Shown here piece by piece: positions 31,572-33,971 of a DNA stretch of 33,971 nucleotides (positions are counted from its first letter, which is position 1; each line of letters opens with the position of its first letter). This DNA is from Clostridiales bacterium (GTDB lineage: Bacteria > Bacillota > Clostridia > Saccharofermentanales > Saccharofermentanaceae): positions 1-33,971 of the forward strand of contig JAGCVX010000001.1 of the NCBI GenBank assembly GCA_017962145.1. The letters are read 5' to 3'. The position numbers were made by a program, and so were the translations under genes. The notes beneath the pieces were generated by a model. The model was not told the DNA's origin. It ran no database searches and saw only the letters and a program-made list of their open reading frames with translations.

Positions 31572-32507
31572 ATGGAAAATGCAATCGTAATGAAGAATGT
31601 CTGCAAGGACTTTAAGATCCTGAACCGTCATGAAGGTCTCAAGGGCAGTATCCGCGATCTTTTCTCGAGAGATTATAAGACGATCTCGGCAGTAAAAGAC
31701 GTATCGCTCGAGATCGCGCACGGCGAGATCATCGGATACCTCGGACCGAACGGTGCGGGCAAGTCGACCACGATCAAGATGATGACCGGTGTCCTCGAAC
31801 CGACGTCCGGCGACATCCTTGTTAACGGCGTCGTGCCGTATAAGGAAAGAACGAAGAACTCCGAGCACATCGGTGTTGTTTTCGGACAGAGAAGCCAGCT
31901 GTGGTGGTCGCTGCCGCTCATCGAATCTTTCCGCCTTCTGCGAGACATCTATATGGTACCGAAGAAGGAATACGAAGAGATGATCGAGCTTTACCGCTCG
32001 CTTGTCGACATCGAGCCGATCCTGCATAAGCCGGTCCGTCAGATGTCCCTCGGCCAAAGAACCTTAAGCGATATCCTCTCGGCATTTTTACACAACCCGG
32101 CGATCGTATTCCTCGATGAGCCGACGATCGGTCTGGACGTCTCCATGAAGGCGAAGATCCGTTCCCTGATCCAGGGTCTCAACGCGGAGAAGAACACGAC
32201 CGTTATCCTGACGACCCACGATATGGGCGACGTCGATGCACTTTGTAAAAGAATCGTCATCATCGACGAAGGAAAGAAGATCTACGACAACGATATCGAT
32301 CACTTAAAGACCTACTTCGGATCGTACAGAACGCTCCGCATGCGCCTTTCCGACGACACCTGGGAAGAGCGCGTGATCGATGAGTCGAAAGAAGACGTCA
32401 TGGACATCATCATGAAGAAGCAGAAGGAGCAGAAGATCAAGGACATCCAGCTCCAGGAGATCTCAACGGAAGAGGTCATCAAGAAGATCTACGAAGGAGG
32501 AAACTGA
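31572..32507 (+). CDS. ABC-2 type exporter, ATP-binding subunit (COG4586-like)
   Basis: This 311-residue ATPase has Walker [10 protein letters not shown] (about residues 59-67) and Q-loop [10 protein letters not shown]. The signature is [10 protein letters not shown], in place of LSGGQ, as usual for this subfamily. Walker B is [11 protein letters not shown] and the H-loop TTHDMGD. The N-terminal extension [20 protein letters not shown] and the C-terminal tail after residue 235 also fit COG4586. ATG 31572 follows AGGAGA. Two ABC-2 permease genes follow at 4-bp and 3-bp intervals. The exported substrate of these three-gene systems is unknown; drug or polysaccharide export is possible. Confidence 0.87.
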   Translation: MENAIVMKNVCKDFKILNRHEGLKGSIRDLFSRDYKTISAVKDVSLEIAHGEIIGYLGPNGAGKSTTIKMMTGVLEPTSGDILVNGVVPYKERTKNSEHIGVVFGQRSQLWWSLPLIESFRLLRDIYMVPKKEYEEMIELYRSLVDIEPILHKPVRQMSLGQRTLSDILSAFLHNPAIVFLDEPTIGLDVSMKAKIRSLIQGLNAEKNTTVILTTHDMGDVDALCKRIVIIDEGKKIYDNDIDHLKTYFGSYRTLRMRLSDDTWEERVIDESKEDVMDIIMKKQKEQKIKDIQLQEISTEEVIKKIYEGGN

Positions 32508-32511
32508 CGCC

Positions 32512-33321
32512 ATGAATATTAAAAGACATCTGGCGCTGACCCGTGCGGGCGTGATGGAATCGCTCCAGTACCGCCTCGGAACCGCGGTCACGCTCTTTGC
32601 CAACCTGATCTACCTGGTGCTGGTATATTTCCTCTGGAAGGCGATCTACGCCTCAGCCGGCACCGATGTCGTCAACGGCATGTCCTTTACGGACACCATG
32701 ATCTACCTGATCCTGGCCACCGCGCTTTTTAACTTCCTCGAGATGTTCGTCGTCTGGGATATGAGCCGGTCGATCCAGTCGGGAAAGATCATACTCGACC
32801 TTCTAAAGCCCATGAACTTTCGTGAGTACACATTCTGGAGCTACTCCGGATCGCACGTCGTACTTTTTGCGCTGACATTCGTTCCGACCTTCATCGTCGT
32901 CATGATCGTAACCCACGGCGCGATCCCGATCGGACTGAACCTTTTGTACTTTGCCGTAGCGACAGTCCTGGCCCTGATCGTCAACTTCAGTATGGAGATG
33001 ATCGTTTCTACGATCTGCCTCTACACCGAGTCCACATGGGGCATTAACATTGTTAAAGAGACCATCGTTCTGCTGCTTTCGGGCGCTTCGATCCCGCTGG
33101 CGTTCTTCCCGGAAACGGCAAGAAAAATCGTCGGGTTCCTGCCATTTCGAGCCGTATATGACATCCCGCTGACCATCCTTTTGGAAAAAAACGGGACGGA
33201 TACGATCGAGGGACTGCTGCCGATGTTCGGCCTGCAGCTTGCATGGGCGCTCGTTTTGACACTGGCCGGTACACTTTTCTGGAACTATTCCGTCAGAAAA
33301 ATCACAGTCAACGGAGGCTGA
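32512..33321 (+). CDS. ABC-2 type exporter, permease subunit (COG4587-like)
   Basis: This 269-residue membrane protein starts at ATG 32512, 4 bp after the ATPase gene, with AGGAGG inside the end of that gene. It has six hydrophobic segments and begins with LTRAGVMESLQYRLGTAVTL, a motif typical of these permeases. ARKIVGFLPFRAVYDIPLTI lies before the last helix. It forms the membrane channel with the next gene's product. Confidence 0.85.
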   Translation: MNIKRHLALTRAGVMESLQYRLGTAVTLFANLIYLVLVYFLWKAIYASAGTDVVNGMSFTDTMIYLILATALFNFLEMFVVWDMSRSIQSGKIILDLLKPMNFREYTFWSYSGSHVVLFALTFVPTFIVVMIVTHGAIPIGLNLLYFAVATVLALIVNFSMEMIVSTICLYTESTWGINIVKETIVLLLSGASIPLAFFPETARKIVGFLPFRAVYDIPLTILLEKNGTDTIEGLLPMFGLQLAWALVLTLAGTLFWNYSVRKITVNGG

Positions 33322-33324
33322 CCT

Positions 33325-33971
33325 ATGAGTGAAAATACGATGACAAAACCAAAGGGCAGAAGAGGCTTCGGCTTCTATGCCAGGATATACAGGAAGATCC
33401 TGGTTCAGGATCTAAAGAGCAAGATGAGCTATCGTGCGGACTTCATCATCTCCACAATCGGCATGATCATGACGAATCTTTCGGGCTTTGTGACCTTCCT
33501 GATCCTCTTTAAGAACTTCCCGAGCATCAACGGCTGGGATTACCACCACATGCTGTTTCTGTATGGATTCTCGCTGGTTGCGCTGACACCTGTGCAGTGC
33601 TTCTTCGACAACAACTGGAACCTCAGATTCCAGGTGCAGAGCGGTGACTTCATCAAGTACTGTTTCCGCCCCATCAACGTGTTCTTTTATTTCATGTCGG
33701 AAGTCTTCGATGTAAAAGGACTGGGGCAGCTCGCTTTCGGTGTGGGCACACTGATCTATGCATGGGTCCACATCGGTATCCCCGTTACGCCCCTTCTGAT
33801 CGCGAAACTGGTGCTGTTCCTCCTGACGGCCTCCCTATTCATGATCGCGATCATGAACGCGGCGGCGGCCACCTGTGTCTGGATCGTGGGTTCCGGCTAC
33901 GTGATGGTTATCATGTTCCGTTTTAAGGACTTCGCGAAGTACCCGTCGAGTATCTTCCACGGTATCTTCCG
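33325..33971 (+). CDS. ABC-2 type exporter, second permease subunit (COG3694-like), 3' end outside the window
   Basis: The reading frame from ATG 33325 stays open for 215 codons to the window edge. GGAGG lies 7 nt upstream, in the end of the preceding permease gene. The peptide has a basic N-terminus, then YARIYRKILVQDLKSKMSYR, ADFIISTIGMIMTNLSGFV, QVQSGDFIKYCFRPINVFFY and several hydrophobic segments. This fits the second permease of ATPase/permease/permease exporters. Full-length members have about 260-270 residues, so about 50 are missing. Confidence 0.82.
   Translation, partial: MSENTMTKPKGRRGFGFYARIYRKILVQDLKSKMSYRADFIISTIGMIMTNLSGFVTFLILFKNFPSINGWDYHHMLFLYGFSLVALTPVQCFFDNNWNLRFQVQSGDFIKYCFRPINVFFYFMSEVFDVKGLGQLAFGVGTLIYAWVHIGIPVTPLLIAKLVLFLLTASLFMIAIMNAAAATCVWIVGSGYVMVIMFRFKDFAKYPSSIFHGIF

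Overview
The window looks like chromosomal DNA of a Bacillota organism of class Clostridia, probably a gut or rumen commensal. The reasons are strong AGGAGG-type ribosome sites, a PhoP/PhoR pair beside a Na/Pi symporter, secreted 21-residue leucine-rich-repeat (LRR) proteins ending in DUF4214, an ECF sigma/anti-sigma pair, and Ile codons that are mostly ATC. No rRNA, tRNA or CRISPR array was seen. The species cannot be named from the sequence.

Region 1 (1-2450) is the accessory part. It holds the start of an AraC-type regulator, decayed IS30-like transposase fragments with hairpins, and an AT-richer DUF4143-type AAA ATPase gene. The ATPase promoter sits between two identical-core palindromes 63 bp apart. 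A roughly 85-bp element ending in a terminator occurs both before this region and directly after the ATPase gene.

Region 2 (2475-8672) has an orphan solute-binding lipoprotein with a large extra N-terminal domain, a small hypothetical protein, a MATE exporter and a GGDEF protein lacking the inhibitory I-site.

Region 3 (8758-19318) contains three TerB-like helical proteins. Two bracket a heterodimeric ABC exporter in one apparent operon. The third lies beyond a phosphate block: a Na/Pi symporter divergent from phoP-phoR, with 11-bp-spaced repeats resembling PhoP boxes between them. A TraX-like membrane protein converges on phoR.

Region 4 (19339-22332) holds a PHP-family phosphatase, an anti-sigma/ECF sigma pair and a DUF4037 protein. 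Region 5 (22382-29868) is a three-gene tandem array encoding secreted LRR-DUF4214 proteins with about 22, 12 and 23 repeats, behind one promoter and ahead of one terminator. Region 6 (29848-33971) has an AraC regulator, a GNAT acetyltransferase with a possibly structured leader, and a three-gene ABC-2 exporter whose last gene runs off the window.

The most promising unexplained items are the TerB/ABC/ABC/TerB operon with its third paralogue, the tandem LRR-DUF4214 family, and the twin-palindrome control region of the AAA ATPase.
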